From contig OY720636.1 of NCBI GenBank assembly GCA_963169105.1, positions 132,713,233 through 132,777,232 on the forward strand: a DNA stretch of 64,000 nt, in the 5' to 3' direction. The notes under the pieces are model-generated. The model was given only the letters and a program-made list of their open reading frames with translations. It did no database searches and was not told the origin of the DNA. The translations under genes and the position numbers were made by a program. Source of the DNA: Ceriagrion tenellum (taxonomy: Eukaryota; Arthropoda; Insecta; Odonata; Coenagrionidae). This document shows positions 49,801-62,400 of the stretch, piece by piece; position 1 is the stretch's first letter, and each line of letters starts with the position of its first letter.

Positions 49801-49805
49801 TTGAC

Positions 49806-50190
49806 TGCAGTCCTGATTCATTCCCTATGTAATGCTAGTTGCCTTGCCTCTTGGTATCTCTTCCAATATACTTTCCTCTTTATTTGGCTTATGAACGTAT
49901 TCATGGGTCTTTCTCTGGGGACTTATTTTCTCTATATTTTCCTTTAATTAAGTTCTTCACAAACCTATTGTGTCTCAGGGTGTGTCCAATCCATCTGGTT
50001 CTTCTTTACTGCATGGTGTTCCATAGGGTTCTTTCCTCTTCTACTCTTCTGTACACTTCATCATTTCTTATTTTTCCGCCCATTTTATCTTCAACATCCT
50101 TCTCCAGCACCAGGTTTCAAAGGCCTCTAGTCTGTTCTATTCAGTGTTTTCAATGGTCCATGCTTCCGATCCATAGATTGCTGTAACTAA
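49806..50190 (-). pseudogene. LINE C-terminal fragment, family B copy 2
   Basis: Read on the minus strand, the frame contains EQTRGL-like decay and then KIRNDEVYRRVEEERTLWNT, a stop, RRTRWIGHTLRHNRFVKNLI and GKYRENKSPRKTHEYV. This is the C-terminal tail of a non-LTR retrotransposon reverse transcriptase. The corresponding plus-strand DNA (for example TGTCTCAGGGTGTG followed by CCAATCCATCTGGTTCTTCT) is closely similar to that at about 14075-14110, so the two are the same family. Palm motifs are absent, so the copy is severely 5'-truncated. It has at least one in-frame stop and frameshifts. Confidence 0.82.
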
Positions 50191-50600
50191 ATTGTAAGGC
50201 AGTTCACAATCTGGTACAATGCCAAGCTGTTCTATTAGGTAGCGTGATAGACCTCGTAAGCCTAAGATGGTAACGTAAATACTTACACAAGAATGGAAAG
50301 CTTTAGCTTGATGTGAAAACTATTTATTTACAACTGGAAAAAGAAATTAATGGTGTGGAATTTGTAAGATTTTGGTAGTGAGATTGGCCACAAAAACTGG
50401 AAGAGAAACTAAAAAATAATCAAACTCAAAGTTTGTGCATGTGAGTTTACGGGGGCGAGGTCATGATTGTGTAATTAAATTTTCTTCTGAACGGTACTCC
50501 CGAGACGTCAGGACAACGATAGCACGACTGTTACTTGTGTCTGGGCTACTGAATGTGTTTTCTCGAACGTTTTTCTATCACCATTTCGCCTCGCGGCTCC
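50191..50600. other. Non-coding DNA, nothing recognised
   Basis: AT-rich; no repeat or gene identified beyond the LINE fragment boundary. Confidence 0.45.
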
Positions 50601-51065
50601 TTGACGCACATTTTGTGCTCTGACGCTGATGAATGCGGCGGCAATCCGTGACACTCAAAGGGGAGAGGACGCCTCCGTAGGACGACCTTGCAAGGTGTCG
50701 CGTTTCTCAAGAGAAGAAAAGCCGCTTCTTCGCCACTTCCCCCTGCCCTCACCCCGTCGGCCGGCCCTCCATCCTTTCAAAATGTATTCAGAGACGGCTC
50801 GAGGCCTCTTCTCCTCTCTCGTAGACCTGCGCAAGGATTCAAATCCGCATCTCCCGAGTTCGCATAAACCGACCCACCGCCACCTGTATCCTCTTGGCGA
50901 TTGGGAATTGGGGGGGCGGGAAGATTCATGGAATGGGGTGAGAGAGAGGGAGGAAGAGGAAGGGTGTGGGGTGAAAAGGGGCAACGGAATTTTGGAACGG
51001 GAAAAGTAGGCGATGGATGAATGAAAAAGGGGGGTTTAAAAGGGCGGAATACATAAAATACGGAG
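50601..51065. other. GC-richer island
   Basis: CpG-containing sequence with C/T-rich then G-rich halves. Overlapping frames of 109-137 codons occur on both strands and look compositional. A GGATTCAAATCC sequence at about 50837 resembles a pol III B box but has no partner A box. Confidence 0.35.
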
Positions 51066-51235
51066 GGATGTGTGGTGTAGAGAGTCGGTGATGGTGAAAG
51101 AGAAAGGGAAAATCTCAAGTGATAAGCGATTTGATTCCGTGGATTTTGGTTTTTGCTCCCATTCCGAGGGTCCGGGTTCAAGTTTCCCACGTAATGAAAC
51201 TAGGCTGTGGAAACCCGATTTACACTATTTTCTCA
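51066..51235 (+). repeat. Possible degraded tRNA-like sequence
   Basis: A D-arm-like CTCAAGTGATAAGCG (about 51114-51128) is followed about 45 bases later by a T-arm-like GGTTCAAGTTTCCC (about 51175-51188). The spacing suits pol III A and B boxes, but the stems do not pair well and no acceptor stem is complete. It may be a tRNA pseudogene or another SINE head. Confidence 0.25.
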
Positions 51236-51239
51236 TTTC

Positions 51240-51420
51240 TCATATTCTTATTTATCCTGGGTTAGATGGGACAGAACCGTCCCCTCTTCCTCCAACCCAG
51301 TTCACATACACAGACACCCATGTCCTAGGCATATTCTACCCAGGCGGGACTCGAACCCGCGACCCTCTGGTTAGCTATACTAGGGTTAGTTACACTAGGG
51401 TGCAATGTGAAGATTATTTC
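51240..51420 (-). repeat. tRNA-derived SINE
   Basis: On the minus strand, a perfect pol III B box GGTTCGAGTCC lies at 51347-51357, within CGCGGGTTCGAGTCCCGCC. Upstream, two tandem 15-bp units (plus-strand GGTTAGCTATACTAG and GGTTAGTTACACTAG, 51369-51398) each contain a degenerate A box (TAGTATAGCTAA and TAGTGTAACTAA). Downstream the body includes a nested hairpin: CTGGGTT/AACCCAG (51257-51263 with 51294-51300) enclosing GGGAC/GTCCC. The head is shared with the 16.4-kb fragment. No intact tRNA cloverleaf is present. The exact 3' end and target duplication were not resolved. Confidence 0.75.
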
Positions 51421-54400
51421 TGCCCCTTCAGTCCATATGTTCTATATTGTGCTATTATTTTTGGGGTGCCGATAACTCTTTGGATTACAACACGGGTAGT
51501 TGTATTGTATTCATTACAGTGTTGTATGCTTTACATATTGTATTTTACTTTTTACAGTTTCATGTTATGCGTGTTTTTGTCTCAGTATGTTTTGTTAGGG
51601 CAAAAGACATTTTTATTTATATGCCCAAAAAATCCCTTTTGACCAGTCGTGCCAAATACTCTGGAGATAGAAATTGTTAGAAGTGAAGGTTAAGAGTACT
51701 TGTCCTTTCGTGGGATGGGAGTCTGAACTTCGGACTATTGGTTAAGGGCATGGGATAGTGTACTCACACTTAAGAGTTGGCTGATACCGTCGGCTGCCTT
51801 TCATCAATAGTTTTCAATTGATGGCTGCGGGTTTTTCTCCTCGCTTCTTTCTATACCTGTGTTTTCTTCATCTTGTTAGCTCATAATCACTGAACCTGTC
51901 GAACGCCGCCACAAAACAAGATATAAATGCTCGGAATGAGGTTGCAATGTAATTAGAGGTGTTATGGTAAACCAAAATGAAATGTAACAATTCTCCACCT
52001 TATTTTGGTCATTCTTCTTAACTAATCAAACTCAAGTGTTAATTCTGTGACAGAGTTATAGCTTCTCAGGTGTCGAACTAGTGTCACCCTCTTTTGAAAG
52101 CTCATTATACATTATTGGAAAAATTATATTCCTATTCTATGAACAATACCTGTTACCAGTTTCTCATAAAACAATCAAAGTGCTAACTTAGGGGCGGAAC
52201 AGGGAAATTATCACAAAATCTTAGTAAGTTAATAAAATATTAATGAGCATATTTCATTTTTATAAATGCCTAAGAACCCGAAAAATGGCCCAACTTTTTC
52301 AAATTCTTTAAAAGAGCATTTAAACCTATAAAAAAATGAGCCGTAATGGCAGTCAATATATTTGTTGCAGATTCCAGCATGCTCATTTCGTTAGCACTGC
52401 TTATATAAGGTGCAGACCTTGAAGAAACGAGGGTGACTGTAGGAAAAAATTGTTTCAAGAAGGAAAAATTAATGCATACTTTGCCTTAAATCGACCTTTT
52501 TAAGACCTCTCAATTTATAAAATTGTAAATCCCAAGAATTTTCAAGAAAAACTCAGAAGAATGTTGCAGTTATTCCCCTCTTATCACTCATGCCCCCATT
52601 CTGTGGTTAAGGTCTACTCGCATTTTTTTGTGAAAGCTTCATGAGTACCGATATGTGTGTTCTGTTTGGAAATATTATTTTTTAAGGACCGCGATGGTAT
52701 TTGTAGCATTCAAGGACCCATGCAAATTTTTTCCCGAATCGTTTTGCTTCGTATTCGTCCTGCTTATCCTGGGTTATTACTTATACCAATGAATATACTC
52801 AGTCTGGAGTATCTTGCGGGATGGTTGAGTTTCAAAATAGAGTAAAGGAAATTTTTCTCTTTAATCACGCTGAAGGAAGTAAGTGTATTTACTTGGTTTG
52901 AGATAATTTTTTATCATGTGAATGGAATGCTTGATAGTGATATGAAAAAGCTGGAGTAAAGGGAGGCAAGGTACCAACTGGATGAATGAAGAAATTGTCG
53001 AGTACCGAAAAAGTGTGCAGGACGGAAAATATTTTCGGATATATCGATATATCCGTGCACGCTCGCTCAATTACACGCTATTTTCGATATTTGTGTCGTC
53101 TTTATTTTTCTTATATATTTAGTTGCACTTGCAAATTTAGGCTTTACATTCTTATTCAACCTTTTTATGTCTGTATTTAAAAGGTGTATTTTCATTGACC
53201 ACTAATTTTTTTCAGTAACCACCTTGAGGTTGCTTGGTTCGACATTTTTTGTCCAAAAGCATCTTTATATTTTTTAATTTAATAAAAGCGTTAAAATTTT
53301 ACAAACATATGATGATATGGCTACTGGTTTATATTCCCGTATGATTTTAGGACAAAGTGAAATCGAGTAATATCGAAGTTAATTGTACTTAGTAGTAGTC
53401 TAGACTACTTTTCAGTGATTTAAACATTCTTTTTCAAATTTATGGAAATGAAAATGGCGATAATTTATTAACTGTTTTGGGGTGGATTTGTGGTTCTTGG
53501 TGGTCATAACAAAACGAAGAACTCTATGGTTAAGTCTATGCGAGCGCTATGCGCCAATTCGTCGTAGCGCTAAATTTACTCCCAAGATTAAATATCTCCA
53601 CCGATTTTCGAAAGAAAACCTTCAGTGAGGTAAGGTCATGAGCCCTCACATCTCTCCAATCCTCAAAATTTTTCTTAATAATAAATCTTATTTAATAAAT
53701 TTGTATAGCTTAGAGATGATGACGCATTGGGATATTAATGAATTTAGGTGAATTTTATGACATTTTGAGATTATGCTATCTAGTACGACGTTCTGGGAGA
53801 AACTTATTCAAAATTCGTCCTTCCAAAGGATTCAAATATGGCCGTTTTTCCAGTTTAACTACGGATATAAAACCCGCATGTAGCTCGGGTGCGTGAGAGT
53901 ATTAAGACTGGGAATCATGTGCAACCTAAGTTTCTAAAAGCTTGGGTTTTATGGCGAGTTAATACAAGGAATGTATGAAGAGAACAGTGTAAAGGCTTAC
54001 GGTAATAATAGTAGTACTATTGCCTTTTTTACTTCATGGGAATGATATTGGTGTGGTCACACTAATGGGTTATTATTTTACTAGCTTTAGCTATTTTAGA
54101 TTTGATGATGCTAACTTTTGGAGAGTAACTTTGATATCTAATTTGATTTATCTCCGACTAAATGGACTTTAATTATTACAATCAAGTAAGTTCATTAAAA
54201 TAAAAACGCACTAGCCAAGAATATACGTTCGTTTCATCAAACTCATAATTTCCTCCTCAATAGAGATTTTCTCCAAAATGATTCATGAGGTTTTTTTCTG
54301 GCCTTTGTTTATTAAATTCTTATTTGAAAATTAATGCATTATGCAACCATGCATTCACGAAATTAATATATGTGCACATAAAAAAGCAAAAAGGCTACCC

Positions 54401-55910
54401 TAATTCCTTTTCATGAATACGGAGTGATTGAGATAATTTTGCAATGTTTGCATAAAATGCATGGTGAACAGTTGAGGAATTCCGTCGTCTCTCTTTCCTT
54501 TACTAGCCCATTGAAACTTTGTCGTATTAGTTGGAGGAAAAAGTTGAAGAAACATCACATCGTGGAAATGTGTGCCTGAATAATTTTAAAAAAATCGAAA
54601 AATCACATGGGATAAAAACCAGAAATATCTCCTTCCAAGCGGACATATCTTCCTGCGAATTTACAAAGCGATATAATCGAGGTTTGTGTGATTTTGGTAC
54701 GAGCTTTCAGTTCCAGGTCGGAGTGGAAACTAGTGTATTTTAATGTGATAAATATGGCAAATGACACACACTTATTTTTTATGCTCTGTAGTGCAATATT
54801 TAATTAATAAATGTTTTTTTACGTTTTGACATGAACGCCAAAATATTTGAATCTCAGAATGTGAATGGATTCATGTTTAATCCTTCGTGGAATAGACCAT
54901 AGCTTTTTATTTCTTTATTTTTTAACATTCAAATTATAAAACTGAATTAGGCTGCGTATAAAGTTGCCGTAATGCATAGATCAGGCCGATGATAATATCT
55001 AGCTTAAAAACAAGAGGTTTTTCTGTAAAAATTAACCGTATCAATGTTTGTGCGGTGGTTCAAATGAAAGTCTATTTGGTTTATTAAATATTATGGCATA
55101 AAAAGTGTATGATATTGAGATAGGAACAGCTATGGAATCGAGTTGAAGAAATCAGGTAATGGAAAAGTATAAATTGTTACTGGGTGATTTTTTTCGTGTA
55201 TTGTATCCACTAAGTACACCTGTAGAGTAATATTGGCGCCAAAAGTCTCTACAAAGTATGTAATAGGTTTAGGGACCTGATACATTCATGATAGACGTGC
55301 AATAGATGAGTGACCATGGCAAGCCATCCTAGGGTATGAATAAATGGAAAACACTATCTTAATCAAGCCACTTGAAGCTCTATTTTTGCACTCGGTGAGA
55401 GGATACCGACCGTTCGGTTAAATAAGTTCATTTTATATGTTTAAAACGTCTTGATTCAAGGAAATGAGAACAATAAGAGAGAGATTGCTTTGTTCAAGAG
55501 AAGAAAAATCAGACTATGCGCATCACCTATGAAGGGCGCAAGCAAACAATATATGTATAACTAGCATTATAAACTACCAACTCGCCAATATAGTCCAATA
55601 GTTGGACCGTGTCAAATAGTCTCCCGTCACTTCAGAACGATTGTATTCCTCCACCAACATCCAACTTGGTACGAAATTCAAACAGACTCGTAAAGCTGTA
55701 ATGCAATGAGGACTAACAGGAATTACAACAGAACACGGTAACCGCTCCGCCGAAAAAATCCTGAAGAAAAATGTACATACATAACCTGTGGGAATGGATA
55801 TGAAGCGGGTTCAAAAAAAATAAGTATTTAGAAAAATTCAATTAATGTAATATCCGCTGTAAGATTGTTGGCCAGAGTCGTCCGCGTCAAAAGAGAAACT
55901 TTGCCTCAAC
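51421..55910. other. AT-rich non-coding DNA with small palindromes
   Basis: No gene was recognised. Short structures are a perfect 16-base palindrome AGTAGTCTAGACTACT (53394-53409), a 20-base palindrome (53036-53055, listed separately), and a 7-bp stem AGCGCTA/TAGCGCT (53543-53571). Confidence 0.45.
53036..53055. repeat. Perfect 20-base palindrome
   Basis: CGGATATATCGATATATCCG is fully self-complementary. It lies in AT-rich DNA with no adjacent gene, and in RNA it would have no loop, so a DNA-level feature or chance is more likely. Confidence 0.75.
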
Positions 55911-55913
55911 TCA

Positions 55914-55962
55914 TTGAGAATCTTATCGCGCTTGCAAAATGCAAGTGCGATAAGATTCTCAA
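55914..55962. repeat. Isolated 49-nt hairpin, 23-bp stem
   Basis: The arm TTGAGAATCTTATCGC, then GCTTGCA, and its reverse complement pair over 23 positions around an AAA loop. The only deviation would be a G-U wobble in plus-strand RNA. Flanking bases do not extend the stem. The stem is shorter than typical animal microRNA precursors. It may be the scar of a small foldback insertion or a palindromic duplication. Confidence 0.85.
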
Positions 55963-58690
55963 GTATGTCAGAATATTTGGTTTAGAACCACCGAGACCTG
56001 AGAAAGTTTAAATAATGCCAAAACCGAATATTTGAGCCAAGCGGTTCAGGAGTTAAGAAAGAGGCTTAATTGAAAAAGGTATCAATCCCTAGTTTGCATT
56101 CCACACTATGTAATGAATAGAAGTTCTGTTTGAGGTTTATCATTTGAACGACCATTTTAATTAAACAGGAATAGAACATTTTTTACTCAGCTCAATAATT
56201 CATCACATGAATCAATTACACAATATCAGTTTAGAAACGAGAACTTAAAATGCTCGTGTGACACGTCGACGACTTAAGGTAGAGAGAACATGAGAAGATG
56301 TGAGGGAATCTGAGGGTATGCGAAAATTGTGAAACGCCGTTTCCGACATCATGGATGTCCTCGCATAGAAGCTAGCTCATGATTGATTGCTATTTTATGT
56401 GCTCTCCCGGATTGTGTTCTCCTCCCGTTCCGAGAATGCGTAAATATTGAAAGGAGAAAGTTCAACTATTTAGTCCATGTGAAAACGTATCAAGGGGGAA
56501 AGCGATGGGCTTCTCTGAAGAGAAGAGAGAGGTTAAGGGTGGAAAATCGTTTCTCGGGTCGCGGACGCTGCGATGGAGGGTAGCGGAGGTAATGACAACC
56601 AACCCTCTTTACTCCTGAGCTCTCAAGTGCGTCGCCATTCGAACGTAATTTTGATGTAAATTCACTAGTGAACGCGGCGATATAGTGGGTGTAAACTTGA
56701 GCTGGTGTAAGTCCGCAGTGGGAGTGAGGAACGGGGCAGGACGATCGGGGAAATTGTAAAGGTCGCGTAGTTGTGGGTAAACGGGAGTCAGTGTAAATGT
56801 GGAAGAAACTAGATAGAGAAGAAAGGGTCTTCGGAGGATAAACGGAACAATGCGAGGGTTGGAAAGAGATTGAAAATACTTCAGGACGCGTACACACGCG
56901 AAGGAAAGGGTATGAACGCTCGGGATGCGGAAGAGGCTTAGTCGGAGGCAATTCATGAGACCTTGGGTCATTTAGGTAGATGGAGAGAGCGCTACATCAT
57001 CAAACTGAAGTCTGACTACGAAAATAACAATCATATTTTTTAATCCTGCTCTTTCTTACTTTCCTTAAGATAACACGTCGCAATGGAGGAATTGCTTTAT
57101 ATAGAGCAATAATATCAAACATCTGTTTGAAATTTAAGGCTAATAACTCTTGAAACACATTGCCTGATTAGTGCTCTACTGCTATGGATTCTACTCGATT
57201 TTACATTAGTTTTAATCGGGAATTGTGTAGGATTAATAAACTAAATATGTAAGGAGAATGCATATTAAAGAAGTATCTGTATAGTGATTTCCAGTAAGTT
57301 ATTGGTGTTAAATTTGTGTGTTAGCCCGTAAGCGCTGAAGAAAAATGAGGGCTAAGGAGGATGACGGACTGACTTCAACTTCTTGCATTGGACATTTTAG
57401 CAAGTGTCCTCTCCATCTACCTCAATGTATGAAGTTTTTGGGCTGGAGAGGGAGAGTTGGTGGGACATGGCAGGATAGAGAAAGATGGTTTAAGCGGTAG
57501 GGAGGGAGGAATATTTCGGCTGCGGTTGTTAAGAGGAGGAGAAGCTTGCAAGAGGACGTTGATGGGGACACGGGTGGGAGTAGGTGGGAGAATAACGCCT
57601 TTGATTAATACTTAAGAATGAGATTAGTGCGAAAAAGATCGTCCATGAAGGAGTAGGATGCAATCCTGAGCCGAGAGACGGTGGGGGATTTTTCGAGGGA
57701 TGCTGCGAGCGGGATGGAATGGCTGGAAGTGAGGGTGTATGTGTGAGTATGTGTAAGGAATTATTTCAATTAAAATCCCGCGAAATTAGTATCTCGTGCG
57801 CGGATTAACGGAGCGGCCTCTCTTCACTTTCCGGATTCGCCTCAATCCTTTAACGCTCGTATCAGGCGCGGAGGTATTTGCTAACTCCTTTGTCTCGATG
57901 GGATATTTGGGAATTCGTACACATTTAGTCTGTGATTAAACTTTGAAACAATGCCAGAAAGGGGCTTATGCTTTCTGGTACGTTATTGCAGTAATTATGG
58001 AAACCAAGATACAATTTAGATGCGAGGAGCAAGGCTCTTGTCTTTCAGTGTAAATTTTCTGCAGGATTTCAATCCGATCGTGTTTAACGGAGAGGGCGGA
58101 AATAAACAGACTGGCAGTTACCCAATAGTTTAAAAAATTAAACCTTAATTTTATGTGAGATCTTAGTTTTATTTCAAGGCAACTGGAATCAAAAATTTTA
58201 TTCTTGCGATTAATTAAACCATTACTTCCTTCAATTTCTATCAAGTAATCCTTAAATTGATCGCTGTTGTTGTCATGTTTATGCCGGTGTCTACTGAACA
58301 AGATTTAACTTCTCTGGTGATTCATTTAATTAAGGAATTTTAACGCCTCTTCTCATTCTAAATTCGTCATTACTATCGACGCTGTCTGTGGTTTGCGTGC
58401 CAATGGTTGGTTCACCAAAGCTGAGCGCTTCATTTTCCCATCGACTGCCTGATTTTCCCCTCTCAAAAAAAACAGGTCATTAATACAGCCGGATGGAATT
58501 CAACTGAGAGCGGATAAACTGGACCAATGAGCAAGAACTTTTGTCATTTAGCGGAGAAAATACCTCTGGCGATGTATTTCCCGGCTACCTCATTGACAGT
58601 ATTTGAGCACACAACGGTGCGGTTGAAGGAAAAAAAGTAATAAAATTTTGGGAGGCGGGGTGGTACAAACAAGCAAATATTTCCATAAGT
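55963..58690. other. Non-coding DNA, no confident gene
   Basis: Two overlapping minus frames (153 codons, 56490-56951; 120 codons, 56609-56971) lie in a patch whose minus strand is C/T-rich. A 111-codon minus frame (57966-58301) has less biased composition but no recognised domain. The segment 57460-57760 is G-rich. No RNA gene was recognised. Confidence 0.35.
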
Positions 58691-58694
58691 AAAT

Positions 58695-59400
58695 GAAATG
58701 CTTTCGGGATAGCGGTGGTGGGAGTGCGACCACCTCTTCCATTTCCACCCCCGTTGTCGAGGGGGCACTGCCTCCTCCCGCCCGCCTTCAACCCCCCGCC
58801 CCTTTTCCGCATCCCGCTTTTCCCCTTGTCCCACCCTCGTACGGAAGAGAAGGCTTTTTACTCGTGGCTTTTCGGAGTTAAGCGTGCTGCCGAATAAGGC
58901 CCGTGTGCAGTGCGGCAGAAAATTGGACGCCAAGACTACCCGAAATGCCTTTACTCCCCGCCCTCTCCCTCCCCTCCCCCACCCAACCCACCCGCTCCTA
59001 CCCTCTCCACTAAGATGAACCAGTTGGCAAGCAGTAACTGGGTTACCTGTTGGAAAGCGGAGTGATAAAGGGTGGAAGAGGAGGAGGATAGGAAAAGGAA
59101 ATGTGACTCGGGGAGGAAGGGAAGGCGGAAGCGAAAGTTGGTGGAGGAATGTTGGGCAAGAGAGGAGAATGGATGAAGAGAAAGGAGTAAAGGGACGAAA
59201 GAGACCGTGAAATAATTCGAAACAGGGAAACGAGGGAAAACTAGACGAGGTTGAAATATTCCTGCGGAAAGCTCAAAGTGGGTAGATGGGAGGGGAATTA
59301 GTGAGATGAATTTGGGAGACCAAGCTTCCTTGCAGGAAGGGAAATACGGCCGGAAAAATTAATATAAAATAGAGAAGGGAGGTCAGAGGACGATAGGAGT
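58695..59400. other. GC-rich island turning into a purine-rich tract
   Basis: C/T-rich on the plus strand to about 59010, then strongly G/A-rich to about 59400. Multiple overlapping frames are compositional. The abrupt strand switch in purine content resembles that at 38.6-39.3 kb. Confidence 0.4.
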
Positions 59401-62400
59401 GTTGCTTACGTAGCTGCAAACGCTAGCTGCTCAATAACGCGGCTCTTTGAATATATCACTTGCTTGATCTCAGTAGCGAGCATTACGGTGGCAATTTATT
59501 GCATCTAACGTGCTAATCAAAGTTGGGAAGTGAGTCAACCGGTGAAGACAATATCCCGGGATGCCTGGATTGTAATAGAGCACATAAAGGTCAAAGAGTC
59601 TATGGATTCGATTTATCTGACAATGCCGTGGACTTGATTGAAAATACCGGAGAGCGAGGGGTTATTGTTAGACGGAAGAGTGTGTTTGCATGTGAATAAT
59701 CGATGAGAGCCGAAGAACAGATGAGAAACAAAAGAGCGATGCAAAGCAAAGGAAGCCATTTCGATCGCAAATGCATGCGAGAGAGCAAAGACCTCGTAAG
59801 GAGAAACATCGTTGGGGAAGTCATTGAAAGGCTTGCATTTATTCTTCATGTTTCACTGCCAAGCTTCTTTCACGACCCTAATGTTCGTCTTTAGATACTC
59901 GATTTCAATCTAGCCCATGAAAACAATTCCAGTTCATGACGAGATATCCTTTTATTTACGTTTACAGCTGCCCAAGTTTAACAGTGATATATAATGTTGA
60001 TAATGCCTTGCATATGCATAGGAGGCATTCAGTCTTCGACACATTCATTGACTCAAGCGAAATCCATTATTCAGTGATTTCCAGGTCAAAGGTTTTTTAT
60101 CACTTTGCCTGTTGTCATAACATTTGCTCAGTAAATAGAATTAATGCTGTTATTTTCTTTTCATTTTGGTCTTTATTTAAGAATGGCTACAAGGTTGATT
60201 GTAGATGTAAGAGTAATGAGAGTTTCTGTGCAGACTTTTGTTAGGTAGCTGAGTCTAGAGCTTGGATAATGGCATTTTAGAACACCTACGAAAGGAGTAG
60301 CGGAGGGAGTGTTGTGGAAAAAGGGATGGAGAAACTTCCCCCAAATAAATGAGCCTCCTTGGGAATTTTAAACTTTTCAAAGGGAACTAGTATCTCAAAA
60401 ACCCTTCCCGTCGGATCTTGAGCCCTTCCAATCTTAACGAGGAGATTGCGTATGTACTCGTCGCAACCCAAGAATCATTATGAATTATTCACGAGTTTGC
60501 TTATGCAAAGCGGCCATTGACTCGGTAATGGCTTGCGGATGGATAAAGTATTTATTTTCGTGCACACAGCCGAAATTCAGACGAAACCATTGGGTTGGGT
60601 GTGTGTCTAAGGATGAAAGGACTAGCGTTAATTCTCGCCCACTTCTGCCAACGCGTTGCTTTCTTACTATCTATCGCGCCGAGGGAGAGGAATTCGCCAA
60701 GGATATTGGTAATTTTGACAAAATAGGTACATCTTCTCGTTGTCATAGGTTAAATGATGGCGGGGCGCGTGGCTCCCTCAGAGGGCTCCATTTTTGACAG
60801 TTCTGTCGTAAGTCATCGTTCGCTTCACTCAGGCCATCAATCTTTTAGCCACTCTCACCTCTCCAGTCCCTTGCCTTCCTCCCTTTTCATCCTCTCTCTC
60901 CTCACCTTCACCGCCTTCGCCGCTTTATTCATAAATCCACCTTCTTTGTCTCCATCTCTTTCTCTCCCTTCCCTCTTGTGATGTACCTTCCTTTCTGTTA
61001 CTCTGTTCTTCGTTGTTCCCTCTATTCTGTGTCATAAGTATATTAAAATGCGAATTGTGTTAGTGAAAATAAAAGTTGAAACTAAATACTTGACATTACA
61101 ATACGTTACTGCATAAAATCGTCAAATGTGTTACAGACTTTGACAAAAAATGCTTGAATTTAAGCAGATATTGAATATGCAGACGATATATATCCGAAGT
61201 TTTTCTTCTTTTTTCTAGTAGAGAAACCCATTTAGGTAGATTTTTTTCTAAGATATTTTTTGTATTTTCGCCAGAACTCATAGGCTCACCAATAAACAAA
61301 TCTAATTTTAAAATACCTTTTCTTTAAAAAAATGGGACTAAGTTCAGAGTGGCTTGTCTACTAGTTTCCAGGATTATCTCAGTGTCTAAGTTCTTTAGTT
61401 ACTGCTTTCGCATAACTCACTCTGTATTCTTTTCTGCTTTTTTGCCTCGCTCTGAACTTTTTCTCGATATTTGTTCAGCTTCTATGCACCGTTATCTTAT
61501 CAGACTGAACTGTCTTACCCATTTACGGTTATTTCTAACTTTTTCATTTCATCCTTAAATCTATATCTATATTTAAATTATACGTCATATCATCTGAATT
61601 CCGAGAGTATAATCCGCTTCTAATTCCTTCTTTTCTTGCATCTCTATTATGTCGACGAAATCAATACAAGCTAAACATTTTTTTCTATTTTCAAAAATAT
61701 GGTTTGGTTATATTTCCTTTGTAAGTATATATTGCTTTTTGTTTTCAATTTAATAATTTATGTCTCGAAAACTAGCTCTATCGTCATTAACGTTTCGACA
61801 GGCTGATTTAAAAAGATATATCTTTCATATCTCTTTATTCAAATTTTTTAGATCATGAGAGTCATCCGACAAGAACGATTTTCCAATTCATTTTTTCTCG
61901 TTTTTATATTTTCCGGAATTCCATGGATTATGAAACCAACTAATATTTTTACTAAAAGCTATTAAGGTGTAATGATCTCTGTTTTGGTCTTCATCACCTA
62001 AGATTTTCATATTCCGTTTCCCTTGTATGATTGTCCAACTTGTTTCAAACCTTTTTATAAATATATTTCTTTGCATATTATCTCTCTGAATATCAGAATT
62101 GAAGGTTTGTGTTGCTGACAATTCAGCTTAATTTTATTACTTTTCCCTGGGCCGTTCTTTTCAAGCACCCAAGTATTGCATTTTTTCTCGACTACTTTAT
62201 GGGTTAAATCAAAAAGAACCTGTGTTAACATTGGTGTTAAACTTAATGACATTACTTTTATGACTGTTAAGATGACGGAATGATTTTTGAAAAGTGACTT
62301 GAAAGGTATTGACTTTGAGTTTAAGTAGCAATCCAAATAACAAGGGCAATATTTTTTTAAAGCTTCCGTTTTTTTTTAAATTTGATTGTTTTGGTTAAAT

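Noticed and set aside
49839..50186. Plus frame of 115 codons
   Set aside because: It is the antisense shadow of the minus-strand LINE fragment.
50837..50848. GGATTCAAATCC as a pol III B box
   Set aside because: It is an isolated match without an A box or cloverleaf stems.
51070..51642. Plus frame of 190 codons
   Set aside because: It runs straight through the minus-strand SINE and the tRNA-like sequence, so most of it is non-coding repeat read through.
56490..56971. Overlapping minus frames of 153 and 120 codons
   Set aside because: They overlap in different frames in a strand-biased patch and show no recognisable motif.
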